Shown: one piece after another, positions 1 to 8,761 of the stretch
Position numbering within the stretch: position 1 is the first letter of the stretch
Layout of the letters: the number at the start of each line of letters is the position of its first letter
Origin: Massilia alkalitolerans DSM 17462
GTDB lineage: Bacteria; Pseudomonadota; Gammaproteobacteria; Burkholderiales; Burkholderiaceae_D
Length of the DNA stretch: 64,000 nucleotides
Assembly: GCF_000427785.1 (NCBI RefSeq)
Contig: NZ_ATYR01000023.1
Span: forward strand, 34,781 to 98,780
Reading direction: 5' to 3'
Position numbers and translations under genes: made by a program
The notes under the pieces: generated by a model
The model's database searches: none
Seen by the model: only the letters and a program-made list of their open reading frames with translations
What the model was told of the DNA's origin: nothing

Positions 1-113
1 GGTCCCCGACCATCACGAAAATCGACAATCCCGCGCCGGCGCCAAGCCAGGCCAAGGCCCAGGCCCAGGCCCAGGCCCAGGCTGGCGGGCGCCCCAACGC
101 CAAGAAGGAGTGA
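1..113 (+). CDS. C-terminal end of upstream protein, probably YhdP family (partial)
   Basis: An open frame enters from the left edge and stops at TGA 111-113, seven bases before the Nit start. The visible tail is low complexity: a run of alternating Gln-Ala, then GGRPNAKKE. Nothing catalytic is visible. In Burkholderiales the gene directly ahead of the nitrilase/tldD pair is usually the large AsmA-like envelope protein YhdP, so that identity is inferred from position only. The tight spacing suggests co-transcription with the next gene. Confidence 0.5.
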   Translation, partial: SPTITKIDNPAPAPSQAKAQAQAQAQAGGRPNAKKE

Positions 114-120
114 CAAGGAC

Positions 121-918
121 ATGAGCAAGGTAGCCGCAGTGCAGATGGTGTCCACCCCGCGGGTGGAAGACAACCTGGCAACCGCGCGCCGGCTGGTGGC
201 GCAGGCCGCGAACGACGGCGCCCAGCTGGTGGCGCTGCCGGAATACTGGCCGATCATGGGCATGAGCGACGGCGACAAGGTGGCGCAGGCCGAACCGGAG
301 GGCACCGGCCCGATCCAGGACTGCATGGCGCAGTTGGCGCGCGAGCACGGCATCTGGCTAGTGGGCGGCACGCTGCCGCTGGTATCGAAAGTGGACGGCA
401 AGGTGCTCAACACCACCCTGGTCTACGACCCGCAGGGCAAGCCGGTCAGCCGCTACGACAAGATCCACCTGTTCGGCTTCAACAAGGGCAGCGAGTCCTA
501 CGACGAGGCGCGCACCATCGTGCCGGGGGAAAGCGTGGGCAGCTTCCAGGCGCCGTTCGGCCGGGTCGGCCTGTCGGTCTGCTACGACCTGCGCTTCCCG
601 GAGCTGTTCCGGGCGATGGGCGAGTGCGCCCTGATCATCGTGCCGGCCGCCTTCACCCACACCACGGGCCTGGCGCACTGGGAGGTGCTGCTGCGCGCAC
701 GGGCGATCGAGAACCAGTGCTACGTGCTGGCCTCGGCGCAAGGAGGCCTGCACGCGAACGGCCGCCGCACCTTCGGGCACAGCATGCTGGTCGACCCCTG
801 GGGCGAAGTGAAGGCGGTGCTGCGCGAGGGCGAGGGCGTCATCAGCGGTACGCTCGACGAGGATTTCTTGACCAGCGTGCGCGAGAGCCTGCCGGCGCTG
901 AAGCACCGCAAGCTGTAG
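121..918 (+). CDS. Carbon-nitrogen hydrolase (Nit / omega-amidase-like nitrilase family)
   Basis: 265 residues, the usual length for a single-domain nitrilase-superfamily amidohydrolase. The catalytic triad is visible: Glu41 in ALPEYW, Lys114 in YDKIHLFGF and Cys154 in LSVCYDLRFPELFR. The family hydrolyses small amides. The Nit1 branch repairs deaminated glutathione and Nit2 hydrolyses alpha-keto-glutaramate; the RYDKIHLF and CYDLRFPELFR motifs fit this branch, but the substrate cannot be fixed from sequence alone. The ATG start sits seven bases after the previous stop, with AAGGAG just upstream (104-110). It lies between the yhdP end and tldD, a common Burkholderiales arrangement. Confidence 0.88.
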   Translation: MSKVAAVQMVSTPRVEDNLATARRLVAQAANDGAQLVALPEYWPIMGMSDGDKVAQAEPEGTGPIQDCMAQLAREHGIWLVGGTLPLVSKVDGKVLNTTLVYDPQGKPVSRYDKIHLFGFNKGSESYDEARTIVPGESVGSFQAPFGRVGLSVCYDLRFPELFRAMGECALIIVPAAFTHTTGLAHWEVLLRARAIENQCYVLASAQGGLHANGRRTFGHSMLVDPWGEVKAVLREGEGVISGTLDEDFLTSVRESLPALKHRKL

Positions 919-1027
919 CTTGCCGGTTCGCGTCTGGCGGCCGGCTCTGCCGAACCGTGTCTCGTGTCCGGTACGAAGTGTCCGGATATGGCAAAATGGA
1001 CTTTCCAAACGAACGACCGACCGCAAA

Positions 1028-2488
1028 ATGAAACCATTCGAACCGAACCTTTCCTCCCTGGCTGTCGCGCGCGACGTGCTGCTGACGCCATTCGGCCTCG
1101 ACGAGGGCAAGCTGCTCAATGCGCTGGGCTCGATGTTCACGCACAAGGTCGACTACGCCGACCTGTATTTCCAGTTCACCAAGAGCGAAGGCTGGAGCCT
1201 GGAAGAGGGCATCGTCAAGACCGGCAGCTTCTCGATCGACCAGGGCGTCGGCGTGCGCGCCGTGTCGGGTGACCGGACGGCCTTTTCGTATTCCGACGAC
1301 ATTTCCGAAGCGGCGCTGCTGGACGCGGCGGCCGCCACCCGCACCATTGCCCGCGCGGGCGCCGGCAAGGTGAAGATCGCCAGCGCGGCGCGCCCGACCG
1401 GCGGCCGCTCGCTCTACCTGCCGCACGATCCGCTCGCCTCGCTCGACGCGACGGCCAAAGTCAAACTGCTGGAGCGCGTGGAAAAGATGGCGCGCGCCAA
1501 GGATCCGCGCGTGGTGCAGGTGATGGCCGGCCTGGCCGGCGAATACGACGTGGTGCTGGTGGTGCGCAGCGACGGCGTGCTGGCGGCCGACATCCGTCCG
1601 CTGGTGCGCGTGTCCGTCACCGTCATCGCCGAGCAGAACGGCCGCCGCGAAGTCGGCTCTTCGGGCGGCGGCGGGCGCTACGACTACGGCTACTTCAGTG
1701 ACGAGTTGCTCGACAAGTACGCGACTGAAGCGGTGAAGTCGGCCTGCGTCAACCTGGAAGCGCGTCCGGCGCCGGCCGGTCCGATGACCATCGTGCTCGG
1801 CCCGGGCTGGCCCGGCGTGCTGCTGCACGAGGCGGTCGGCCATGGCCTGGAAGGCGACTTCAACCGCAAGGGTTCCTCGGCCTACGCCGGCCGCATCGGC
1901 GAACGCGTCGCGGCCAAGGGCGTGACCGTGGTCGACGACGGCACCCTGCAGGACCGCCGCGGTTCGCTCAACATGGACGACGAAGGCAATCCGACCCAGT
2001 GCACGACCCTGATCGAGGATGGCATCCTGAAGGGCTATATCCAGGATACGATGAACGCGCGCCTGATGAAGATGCCGGTCACCGGCAATGCGCGCCGCGA
2101 GTCCTTCGCCCACCTGCCGATGCCACGCATGACGAATACCTACATGCTGGCCGGCGACAAGGATCCGGAAGAAATCCTGGCCTCGGTGAAGAACGGCCTG
2201 TATGCGGTCAATTTCGGCGGCGGCCAGGTCGACATCACCAACGGCAAGTTCGTGTTCTCGGCCAGCGAAGCCTACATGATCGAGAACGGCAAGATCAGCT
2301 ATCCGGTGAAGGGCGCGACCCTGATCGGCAACGGCCCGGAAGTGATGAACAATATCTCGATGATCGGCAATGACATGCGCCTGGATTCGGGCGTGGGCGT
2401 GTGCGGCAAGGAAGGCCAGAGCGTGCCGGTCGGCGTCGGCCAGCCGACCCTGCGCATCGACGGCGTGACCGTGGGCGGCACCGCCTGA
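1028..2488 (+). CDS. tldD: Metalloprotease TldD
   Basis: 486 residues, matching the TldD family (about 480). TldD with TldE/PmbA forms a heterodimeric zinc protease that degrades unfolded peptides, processes some microcins and was linked to gyrase toxins. The zinc motif HEAVGHG is visible at about residues 267-273 (HExxxH), and the C-terminal region carries the family-typical YMIENGKI and IGNGPEVM stretches. The start at ATG 1028 (MKPFEPN) was preferred over longer in-frame starts because the extra upstream residues are unconserved-looking. It is about 110 bases downstream of the Nit gene and ends at a strong terminator. The partner pmbA is not in the window. Confidence 0.93.
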   Translation: MKPFEPNLSSLAVARDVLLTPFGLDEGKLLNALGSMFTHKVDYADLYFQFTKSEGWSLEEGIVKTGSFSIDQGVGVRAVSGDRTAFSYSDDISEAALLDAAAATRTIARAGAGKVKIASAARPTGGRSLYLPHDPLASLDATAKVKLLERVEKMARAKDPRVVQVMAGLAGEYDVVLVVRSDGVLAADIRPLVRVSVTVIAEQNGRREVGSSGGGGRYDYGYFSDELLDKYATEAVKSACVNLEARPAPAGPMTIVLGPGWPGVLLHEAVGHGLEGDFNRKGSSAYAGRIGERVAAKGVTVVDDGTLQDRRGSLNMDDEGNPTQCTTLIEDGILKGYIQDTMNARLMKMPVTGNARRESFAHLPMPRMTNTYMLAGDKDPEEILASVKNGLYAVNFGGGQVDITNGKFVFSASEAYMIENGKISYPVKGATLIGNGPEVMNNISMIGNDMRLDSGVGVCGKEGQSVPVGVGQPTLRIDGVTVGGTA

Positions 2489-2507
2489 CGCGCGCCACCG
2501 GCAAGAG

Positions 2508-2545
2508 AAAGCCGACCCGCGGGTAACGCGGGCCGGCTTTTTTTT
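2508..2545 (+). terminator. Intrinsic terminator after tldD
   Basis: A GC-rich hairpin (AAGCCGACCCGCG / CGCGGGCCGGCTT around a GGTAA loop) is followed by eight T residues. It lies 20 bases after the tldD stop and just before the end of the convergent TonB-receptor gene. Confidence 0.9.
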
Positions 2546-2560
2546 CGTCCGTACATGCCG

Positions 2561-5242
2561 TCAGAAGCGGTAGGTCACGCGCGCATAGATCGTGAAGCCG
2601 AGCGGGTCGGTGTAGCGCGGATCGTAGCCCAGCTGGAAGTTGGTGACCTGGTTGGTGAAAGGTGGTTCTTCGTCGAACAGGTTCCTGATGCCCGCCGTCA
2701 GCTCGGCCTTCTTGTTGCCGGTGTAGGTGGCCGAGAGCGACCAGATCGAGTAATGCCCGACCTTGTTGAAGAATTCCGGCGCCACCGCCGTGTTCTGGTC
2801 GGTGTAGTGCGACATGAAGCGGTTGACCAGGTTGAAGCTCCAGTCGCCGCGGGCCAGGGTGAACAGCAGGTTGTGGCGCCAGCGGAAGACCGGGGTGGCG
2901 TCGGCATAGCGCCCCGCGTTCTCGGTAAACGGTCCGCCCGGCTCGTTCTGGTAGTCGTACTTGTTGACGTAGGTGCTGTCCAGGTTGACGCTGAGATTGC
3001 CGAAGCGCGTGCGCGGCATGCGGTAGGCCACCGACAGGTCGAGGCCGCGGGTCTTCACCTCGCCGAGGTTGTCGGTGATGGCCAGCACGTACAGCAGGCT
3101 GGTGCCTGCCGCGTCGTAGACGAACAGGTTGCGGTACTTGTCGAAGTTGCTGAACAGGGTCTGCTCGGCAAGCTCGCTGATCTGGTCCTTCAGGCGGATG
3201 TTCCAGTAGTCGAGCGAGAACGTGAGGGTTTTTACCGGCTCGACCACGATGCCGGCGCTGTAGGTGCGCGAACGTTCCGGCGACAGGTCGGGATTGCCGC
3301 CGCCGCGCACGAACTGCTGCTGGCCGCAGGCGATGTTCGGATTGGCGCCGGGCGCGGGCACGCCGTTCGGGCAGAGCACAGGATCGTCATAGGTGTCCGA
3401 GCTGTTGGTGGTGGTCTGGGGGCCGTACAGGTCGAACAGCGTCGGCGCGCGGAAGCCCTTGTTGAAGGAGCCGCGCAGCAGCAGTTGCGGGGTCGGCTGC
3501 CAGCGCAGCGCCACCTTGGGGTTGAAGCTGCCGCCGACGTCGCTATAGTGGTCGTAGCGCGCGGCGACGTTGAGTTCGAGGTCCTTCATGATCGGTACGT
3601 TCACCTCGCTGAACAGGGCCCAGATGCTGCGCGCCCCGGACTGGTCCTGCGCGTCGGCCGAGCCCGAGCTGGAAGCCTGCGAGGCCAGTTCGCGGTTGAC
3701 GAAATACTTGGCGCGGTCGCGCCGGAATTCGGCGCCGATGGCGAAGCCGAGCGGGCCGCCGGGGAGCGTCATCAGCTCGCGACTGGCGCGCGCGTCCACC
3801 GCCGCGCTGTGGATGCGCGCATGCAGGTATTCGCCGGACAGGATCGAGTTGCGCAGGTAGTCGGCCCCTTGCGCATTCTGCGGGCCGAAGGGATTCAGGA
3901 TGCCGGCCGCGACACCGTCGATGATGCGCTGGTCGATGACGTAGCCGCCATTGAAGATGCTCTTCGCCTTGCCCAGCGAGTAGGAGATCGCCGTGTTGTA
4001 GTCCCAGCCGGCCAGCGTGCCCTCGAGGCTGGCCAGCAGGCGGTCGGTGATGCTGGAATCGAAGTTGTTGCGCCGGCCGGTCTCGAGCGGCCGCCAGGAG
4101 ATGTCGAGCGCTTCGCCGCCCAGGCCGGGGAAGGCCGGCACGATGCCGTTGCCCGGATAGAAGGGGCTGTCGCCCGTCATGGTCACGCCGATGCCCGACA
4201 GTGGCGGCGGCGCGACCTGGGCTTCGTTGGTGCTGCGGCCGTGCACGAATTCCAGTCCGGCCGTGTGCGCGCCGAATTTCTTGTTGAGCCGGGCCATGGC
4301 GCTGAACTGGCGCGTCTTGGGGATGTTGTCGACGAAGCGGGTGTAGTCGAAGGCGCACAGGGGCTCGCCCGGCAGCGCCACCGAGTCGGGCGGCTGGCAG
4401 GCCGGGGCATACGGGTTGCCGGTCACGCCGTTGTCGGAAAAGAAGTTGGCGGGGAAGGTAGTGCCGCTGACCTCGAACATGCCGCGCTCGGGCCGGATGC
4501 CGGTGCTGGAGAAGCTGCGATCGGTTGCGCGCAGCGCACTTTGCTGGTGCCAGTCGATCACGCCCCACATGCTGAGTCCGTCGCGTTCGAGGTCGCCCCA
4601 GCCGCCGGACAGGTTCAGGCGCTGTTCGTGGCCGCCGCCCTGGGCATAGGGTTCATAGGCCTCGACCACCAGCGCCGCCCCTTCCACCGAGCGCTTGGTG
4701 ATGAAGTTGATCACGCCGCCGATGGCGTCGGTGCCGTAGATCGCCGAGGCGCCGTCGCGCAGCACCTCGACCCGCTCCAGCGCGGCCACCGGGATGATGT
4801 TGAGGTCGACCGAATCGGCGAAATACGGGTGGTTCGCCAGCCGCCGCCCGTTAAGGAGCACCAGGGTCTTGTCGCCGCCCAGGCCGCGCAGGTCGGCGGT
4901 GGCGCGGCCGCCGGTGCCGGAACCGACCGCCGCCGTCGAGCCTTCCGACGACTGGTTCATGGGGATCGCGTTCAGCACTTCCTGCGCCGTGGCCAGGCCC
5001 TGCTTGGCGAAGTCGGACGCGCGGATCGTCGTGATCGGCAGCGAGGTCTCGGTGGCCAGGCGCCGGATCGAGGAGCCGGTGATCTCGACGCGCTGCATCG
5101 GCGCCGCCGTCGGGGCCGGGGGCGGCTGTAGGGCAGAGGACGAGGTCTGGGCCAGCAGGGGCGGCGCACATAGCACGAAGCCGGCCGCCGAGCCGCAGGT
5201 GGACAGCCGGCGCAGGCTGCGGGACAGGATGGTTTCGGTCAT
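2561..5242 (-). CDS. TonB-dependent outer-membrane receptor (downstream of a tandem pair)
   Basis: 893 residues. The N-terminus MTETILSRSLRRLS leads into a hydrophobic signal-like segment ending near LLAQ. A plug domain follows (RVEITGSSIRR, then LRGLGGDKTLVLLNGRRLA and RDGASAIYGTDAIGGVINFI), then a long beta-barrel ending in the terminal aromatic IYARVTYRF. This is the Oar/CirA-like class that takes up nutrients with energy from TonB-ExbBD. The start at 5242 was chosen for its GGAG Shine-Dalgarno and for identity of the first residues with the upstream paralogue. The substrate is unknown. It lies 91 bases downstream of a second receptor, probably a duplication. Confidence 0.88.
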   Translation of the reverse strand: MTETILSRSLRRLSTCGSAAGFVLCAPPLLAQTSSSALQPPPAPTAAPMQRVEITGSSIRRLATETSLPITTIRASDFAKQGLATAQEVLNAIPMNQSSEGSTAAVGSGTGGRATADLRGLGGDKTLVLLNGRRLANHPYFADSVDLNIIPVAALERVEVLRDGASAIYGTDAIGGVINFITKRSVEGAALVVEAYEPYAQGGGHEQRLNLSGGWGDLERDGLSMWGVIDWHQQSALRATDRSFSSTGIRPERGMFEVSGTTFPANFFSDNGVTGNPYAPACQPPDSVALPGEPLCAFDYTRFVDNIPKTRQFSAMARLNKKFGAHTAGLEFVHGRSTNEAQVAPPPLSGIGVTMTGDSPFYPGNGIVPAFPGLGGEALDISWRPLETGRRNNFDSSITDRLLASLEGTLAGWDYNTAISYSLGKAKSIFNGGYVIDQRIIDGVAAGILNPFGPQNAQGADYLRNSILSGEYLHARIHSAAVDARASRELMTLPGGPLGFAIGAEFRRDRAKYFVNRELASQASSSGSADAQDQSGARSIWALFSEVNVPIMKDLELNVAARYDHYSDVGGSFNPKVALRWQPTPQLLLRGSFNKGFRAPTLFDLYGPQTTTNSSDTYDDPVLCPNGVPAPGANPNIACGQQQFVRGGGNPDLSPERSRTYSAGIVVEPVKTLTFSLDYWNIRLKDQISELAEQTLFSNFDKYRNLFVYDAAGTSLLYVLAITDNLGEVKTRGLDLSVAYRMPRTRFGNLSVNLDSTYVNKYDYQNEPGGPFTENAGRYADATPVFRWRHNLLFTLARGDWSFNLVNRFMSHYTDQNTAVAPEFFNKVGHYSIWSLSATYTGNKKAELTAGIRNLFDEEPPFTNQVTNFQLGYDPRYTDPLGFTIYARVTYRF

Positions 5243-5280
5243 CTTGGGCTCCGGATGGGGGGAAGATGGCGCGCAGCAAC

Positions 5281-5318
5281 GCCCGGGCAGGGCGCGATTG
5301 CGCGCCCTGCCCCGGGCA
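5281..5318 (-). repeat. GC-rich inverted repeat between the two TonB receptor genes
   Basis: A near-perfect hairpin (GCCCGGGCAGGGCGCG / CGCGCCCTGCCCCGGGC) lies in the 91-base gap between the two receptor genes. It has no T-run on the minus strand. It could be an mRNA-stabilising element protecting the upstream transcript, or a leaky terminator. Confidence 0.6.
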
Positions 5319-5333
5319 CTGCTTGCCGGGGGT

Positions 5334-8210
5334 TTAGAAGGTGTAGCGCGCTCCCAGGGTGAACAGACGGCCCACCGCGCCGGCATAGTCGAGCGGGTTA
5401 TAGGAGACGGCGCCGTAGGTCAGCGGATCCAGTGGCGCGACCTTGTCGAACACGTTCTGGATCGAGCCGAACACCTCCCATTTCTGCTGCGGCTTCCAGC
5501 GGAACACCAGGTCCACGGTGGTGAACGAGGCCAGTTCGCAGTCGGTCGGTGCGTCGTTGCCGTTGGCGAAGTGGCTGGCGCAACCTTCCGGATCGTCCTT
5601 GAACAGGGTGTTGTCGATCTTGCCGCGGTAGTTCACGTTAGCGGACAGGCGGAAGTTGCTGCGCTCCCAGGTGGCGCGCAGGTTGGCCCGGTTGTCCGGC
5701 GTGCCGACGCAGTTGGTCACGTCGCAGTTGCCGTGGGTGCCCGCGAAGTCCTGCGATGTGCCGTCGCGCTCGGTACGTAGCCACTTGAACAGGTGGGTCC
5801 ACTTGGCGTCGAATACCAGGTTGCCGAGGTCGTTCGGCAGGGGCATGCTGTGGCGGGCATCGAGGTCGAGGCCGCGCACCTTGGTCTGGGCCGAGTTGAC
5901 GTAACTGGCCAGCACCGCCGTGATGGCGCCGGGATCGCCTGGAATGCCGGCCTGGGCCGTCGTGGGATCGCGCGCGACGCGCCCGGCGAGGATGGCGGCA
6001 GGAATCTGCTCCTGGTTGATCTCGTTCTTGCGCTTGATCTGCCAGTAGTCGAGCGAGATGCTGGTGCGCGGCAGCGGGTCCCAGATGATGCCGACGTTAT
6101 AGCTCTTCGAGCGCTCGGGATCGAGGTCCGGGTTGGGCGAGGTGATCAGCGCGATGTTGGCCGGGTTGCAGGCCACCTGCACGCCGAGCGCGCAGCGCAC
6201 CGGGTCGGAGGCGTTGGTGAAGGCGGCCAGGCCGCCGACCCCGTTCTCCGCCGGGCTCGGCGCACGGAAGCCGCGGGCCCAGGTGGCGCGCAGGGCGAAC
6301 TGGCGCGCCGGCGTCCACTTCACGCCGACTTTCGGCGTGTAGGCATTGCCCACGTCGGTGAAATGGTCCCAGCGCATGGCGCCAGTCAGCTCGACGCCGG
6401 GCCAGACGGGCGCCAGCACCTCGCCGTACATGGCGAATACGTTGCGCTGGCCGTCATAGGCCGAATAGCCGAGGCCGATGATGTTGCCGCGTTCGGTGCC
6501 GGTGGTGGGCTCGAGCTCGGCCGATTCGTGGCGGAATTCGGCGCCGACCGCCACGCCGAGCGGGCCGCCGGCCAGCTTGCCGAATTCGCGGGTGGCCTTG
6601 AAATCGAGCTGGGCGATCTCGGTCTTGGCGTCGTTCGAGATTTCCGGCGACAGCGCGGCGTACACGGCCGGGGAATTCAGGAAGGCATTCTCGCCGATGC
6701 GCCAGACGGTGCCGACCGGCAGCGCGCGGTAGCCGGGATTGTTGGCGATAGCGGTGGCGATGTTGGTCGCCGTGGGGTTGAGCAGGGCAAAGGTGGCGTC
6801 GCGCTGGAGGAAGCCGTTGCGGTCGTTGCTGACCCTGCTGCTGGAGTACAGCAGCGAGCTGTCCCAGTCCCAGCCGATATGGGTGCCGCGCACGCCGACC
6901 AGCGCCCGCGTGAAGGTCGATTCGATGTCCGAGCGGCGCGGGCCGACGTCGCCCGCGAGGTAGCGCAAGCGCGCCTCGCGCCCGAAATACGGGTTGTCCG
7001 GGTGGGTCGGCCCGAAGGCGGCGCCGGCGCCGCTGACCGGGCCGCCCGGATAGCCCTGGTTGGCGCTGATGGTCGAGGGCGTCGTGGAAGTCCGGCTCAG
7101 GCTGTTGTAGAGGTTGAGTTCGGTATATGCCTCGACCTCATTGTTCAGCTTGAAGGTGCCGCGTCCGAACAGCGACCCGTATTCCTGGTCGGGCTGGATC
7201 TGGCTGTACAGGTGGGCGGCATCGATCAGGCAGCCGCCGCCCGGGTCGCCCTGCGGGTGGTTGGTGAAGTTGTTGCAGGCCGCCCCCGGGAAGAAGCGGG
7301 TGAAGCCGGCCCCGGCCGGGTTGCCCCGGTTGTAGTAGTCGAGCGTGTCGGGGTTGCGCACGTTGCCGTTGATGGCGCTGCCGGAGGCGTTGTTGCCGGT
7401 GATGGCGCCGGTGCCGCCCAGCCCCTCCTGGGCCGAGTAGCCCCAGGGCCGCAGGTCGGCCTTGCCGACCCAGTCGCGGTTGCCGCGCTCGCGGTTCCAG
7501 ATTTCGTCGGTCTTCTTGTATTCGAAGTTGAGCAGCACGTTGTAGCGGTCGGTGTCGAGGTCGCCCTTGCCCCAGGTGACGGCGACGTTGTATTGCTGGC
7601 CGTCGCCGGCGGTGGAGGTGCCGGCCAGGGCGCGCACCGTGCTGCCAGTGAAATCGCGCCGCAGGATGACGTTGACCACGCCGGCGATGGCGTCGGAACC
7701 GTAGATGGCCGAGGCGCCGTCCTTCAGGATCTCGACCCGTTCGACGGCATCGGTGGGAATGACGTTGAGGTCGGCGAACACCTTCTGGCCGTCGTCGGCG
7801 AGCCCGTAGGGCGCCATGCGCCGGCCGTTGAGCAGCACCAGGGTCGAGGCGGTGCCGAGGCCGCGCAGCGAAATGCCGGACGCACCGGCGGCGAAGCCGC
7901 CGCCGAAGCTGGACGGGACCGAGCCCGAGTTGTCGACCGCCAGCGTCTGCAGCAGCTCGGCAACCGTGGTCTTGCCCGAGCGTTCGATGTCGGCCCGGTT
8001 CACGGTCTGCACCGACGAGGCGGTTTCGGCCTGGGCGCGGCGGATGTTCGAACCGGTGATCTCGACGCGGGCAACGGGTGTGGGCGCCGCCTCCTGTGCC
8101 GCCACGTGAGGGGCCGCCGCCAGCAGGGGAAAGCCGACTGACAACAGGCCGACGGCGCCGCCGCCGGCAAAGATGCGCCGCAGGGCGCGCGAAAGCAGGG
8201 TTTCAGTCAT
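5334..8210 (-). CDS. TonB-dependent outer-membrane receptor (upstream of a tandem pair)
   Basis: 958 residues, same architecture as its downstream neighbour: MTETLLSRALRRIF start, signal-like segment ending near AAQEAA, plug domain with VEITGSNIRRAQAET, LRGLGTASTLVLLNGRRMA and KDGASAIYGSDAIAGVVNVI, and a barrel ending in FTLGARYTF. It is expected in the outer membrane as a TonB-driven importer of an unidentified substrate. The start at ATG 8210 is supported by GGAG nine bases upstream; longer in-frame starts add poor-looking sequence. Plug motifs shared with the other receptor suggest an old tandem duplication with diverged barrels. No iron or carbohydrate genes adjoin to hint at the ligand. 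Confidence 0.9.
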   Translation of the reverse strand: MTETLLSRALRRIFAGGGAVGLLSVGFPLLAAAPHVAAQEAAPTPVARVEITGSNIRRAQAETASSVQTVNRADIERSGKTTVAELLQTLAVDNSGSVPSSFGGGFAAGASGISLRGLGTASTLVLLNGRRMAPYGLADDGQKVFADLNVIPTDAVERVEILKDGASAIYGSDAIAGVVNVILRRDFTGSTVRALAGTSTAGDGQQYNVAVTWGKGDLDTDRYNVLLNFEYKKTDEIWNRERGNRDWVGKADLRPWGYSAQEGLGGTGAITGNNASGSAINGNVRNPDTLDYYNRGNPAGAGFTRFFPGAACNNFTNHPQGDPGGGCLIDAAHLYSQIQPDQEYGSLFGRGTFKLNNEVEAYTELNLYNSLSRTSTTPSTISANQGYPGGPVSGAGAAFGPTHPDNPYFGREARLRYLAGDVGPRRSDIESTFTRALVGVRGTHIGWDWDSSLLYSSSRVSNDRNGFLQRDATFALLNPTATNIATAIANNPGYRALPVGTVWRIGENAFLNSPAVYAALSPEISNDAKTEIAQLDFKATREFGKLAGGPLGVAVGAEFRHESAELEPTTGTERGNIIGLGYSAYDGQRNVFAMYGEVLAPVWPGVELTGAMRWDHFTDVGNAYTPKVGVKWTPARQFALRATWARGFRAPSPAENGVGGLAAFTNASDPVRCALGVQVACNPANIALITSPNPDLDPERSKSYNVGIIWDPLPRTSISLDYWQIKRKNEINQEQIPAAILAGRVARDPTTAQAGIPGDPGAITAVLASYVNSAQTKVRGLDLDARHSMPLPNDLGNLVFDAKWTHLFKWLRTERDGTSQDFAGTHGNCDVTNCVGTPDNRANLRATWERSNFRLSANVNYRGKIDNTLFKDDPEGCASHFANGNDAPTDCELASFTTVDLVFRWKPQQKWEVFGSIQNVFDKVAPLDPLTYGAVSYNPLDYAGAVGRLFTLGARYTF

Positions 8211-8519
8211 GTCCGGACTCCAGTGGTTGGGATTGTTCCCGCTGTCTTCGCGCCGGCCTTTGTTGAGTACAATCAAGTTCCTAAACGACTTTTCTTGCGA
8301 GAACACAAGAACGGCGCGAAGCAGTCGGGGGCTTGCATCGACTTTTGCACCGCTGGATGAACGGCGACTGATCCCGATCAAGGTGCGCGGAAAGGTAGGG
8401 AACAGCTGTAGGATTCCCGCAACCGGTCGACAAATCCGCCGATGCCAGTCCGCATGCCGGGCTGCGCGCAAGCGATCGAGGCTGGGGGCAGGCTGCGACA
8501 GAGCCTCCCGGAAAAGGCT
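8211..8519. other. Divergent upstream region without a gene
   Basis: About 310 bases between the receptor start and the DAHP synthase promoter. I see a short inverted repeat CTTGCGAGAACACAAG (8294-8309), which could belong to the receptor promoter region. There is no convincing gene, RNA or clear promoter pair for the minus strand. Confidence 0.4.
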
Positions 8520-8549
8520 TGCCAAGCGTTACACAATGGCGTTATAGTC
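8520..8549 (+). promoter_or_regulatory. Sigma-70 promoter of the DAHP synthase attenuator transcript
   Basis: TTGCCA (8520-8525) and TATAGT (8544-8549) are separated by 18 bases, a good match to a sigma-70 promoter. Transcription would begin near 8556, about 30 bases before the leader-peptide start. Confidence 0.75.
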
Positions 8550-8584
8550 AGTCGACCAGGTCTTCGGACCAACACGGATTTTCC

Positions 8585-8653
8585 ATGCGCCAGCACGTTT
8601 TCTTTACCTGCTACTTTTACTTTAGCCATTCCAGCCCCTTGGCGGTGGAGTAG
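8585..8653 (+). CDS. Phe/Tyr-rich attenuation leader peptide ahead of DAHP synthase
   Basis: A 22-codon frame from ATG 8585 to TAG 8651-8653 reads MRQHVFFTCYFYF, then SHSSPLAVE. Codons 6, 7, 11 and 13 are Phe and codons 10 and 12 are Tyr, so six of eight consecutive codons (6-13) are aromatic. This is the signature of a ribosome-stalling leader such as pheL. The Shine-Dalgarno is weak. The stop codon lies just after the segment TGGCGGT (8640-8646) that would form the antiterminator, so a ribosome at the stop would cover it. It probably senses charged tRNA-Phe and tRNA-Tyr. It is too short to be found by ordinary gene callers. Confidence 0.82.
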   Translation: MRQHVFFTCYFYFSHSSPLAVE

Positions 8654-8724
8654 CGGCAGGTTCACGCGATTCAAGAACAGTCCGACGCAAATCCAGACAA
8701 ACCGCCAGCGATGGCGGTTTTTTT
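8640..8724 (+). promoter_or_regulatory. Transcription attenuator: competing antiterminator and terminator
   Basis: The terminator is AAACCGCCA (8699-8707), loop GCGA, TGGCGGTTT (8712-8720) and a T-run to 8724. The heptamer TGGCGGT occurs twice, at 8640-8646 and 8712-8718, and both copies can pair with ACCGCCA 8701-8707, so antiterminator and terminator are mutually exclusive. A further segment CGCCA (8588-8592, start of the leader peptide) can pair with TGGCG 8640-8644, giving the classic four-segment 1:2, 2:3, 3:4 arrangement. It lies 37 bases before the DAHP synthase start. Confidence 0.82.
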
Positions 8725-8761
8725 ATTTCCAGCCCAGCCCAGACCAGATACGGAGTACAGC

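Noticed and set aside
61..82. Short tandem GGCCCA/CCAGGC repeats near the left edge, possible CRISPR or VNTR
   Set aside because: Only a few 6-base units that encode the Gln-Ala tail of the upstream protein; no spacers.
2555..5131. An 858-codon plus-strand frame opposite the TonB receptor
   Set aside because: Antisense shadow; the minus-strand receptor has clear plug and barrel motifs, this frame has none.
8378..8674. A 98-codon minus-strand frame across the DAHP synthase leader
   Set aside because: It overlaps the promoter and leader peptide on the other strand and has no domain signal or ribosome site.
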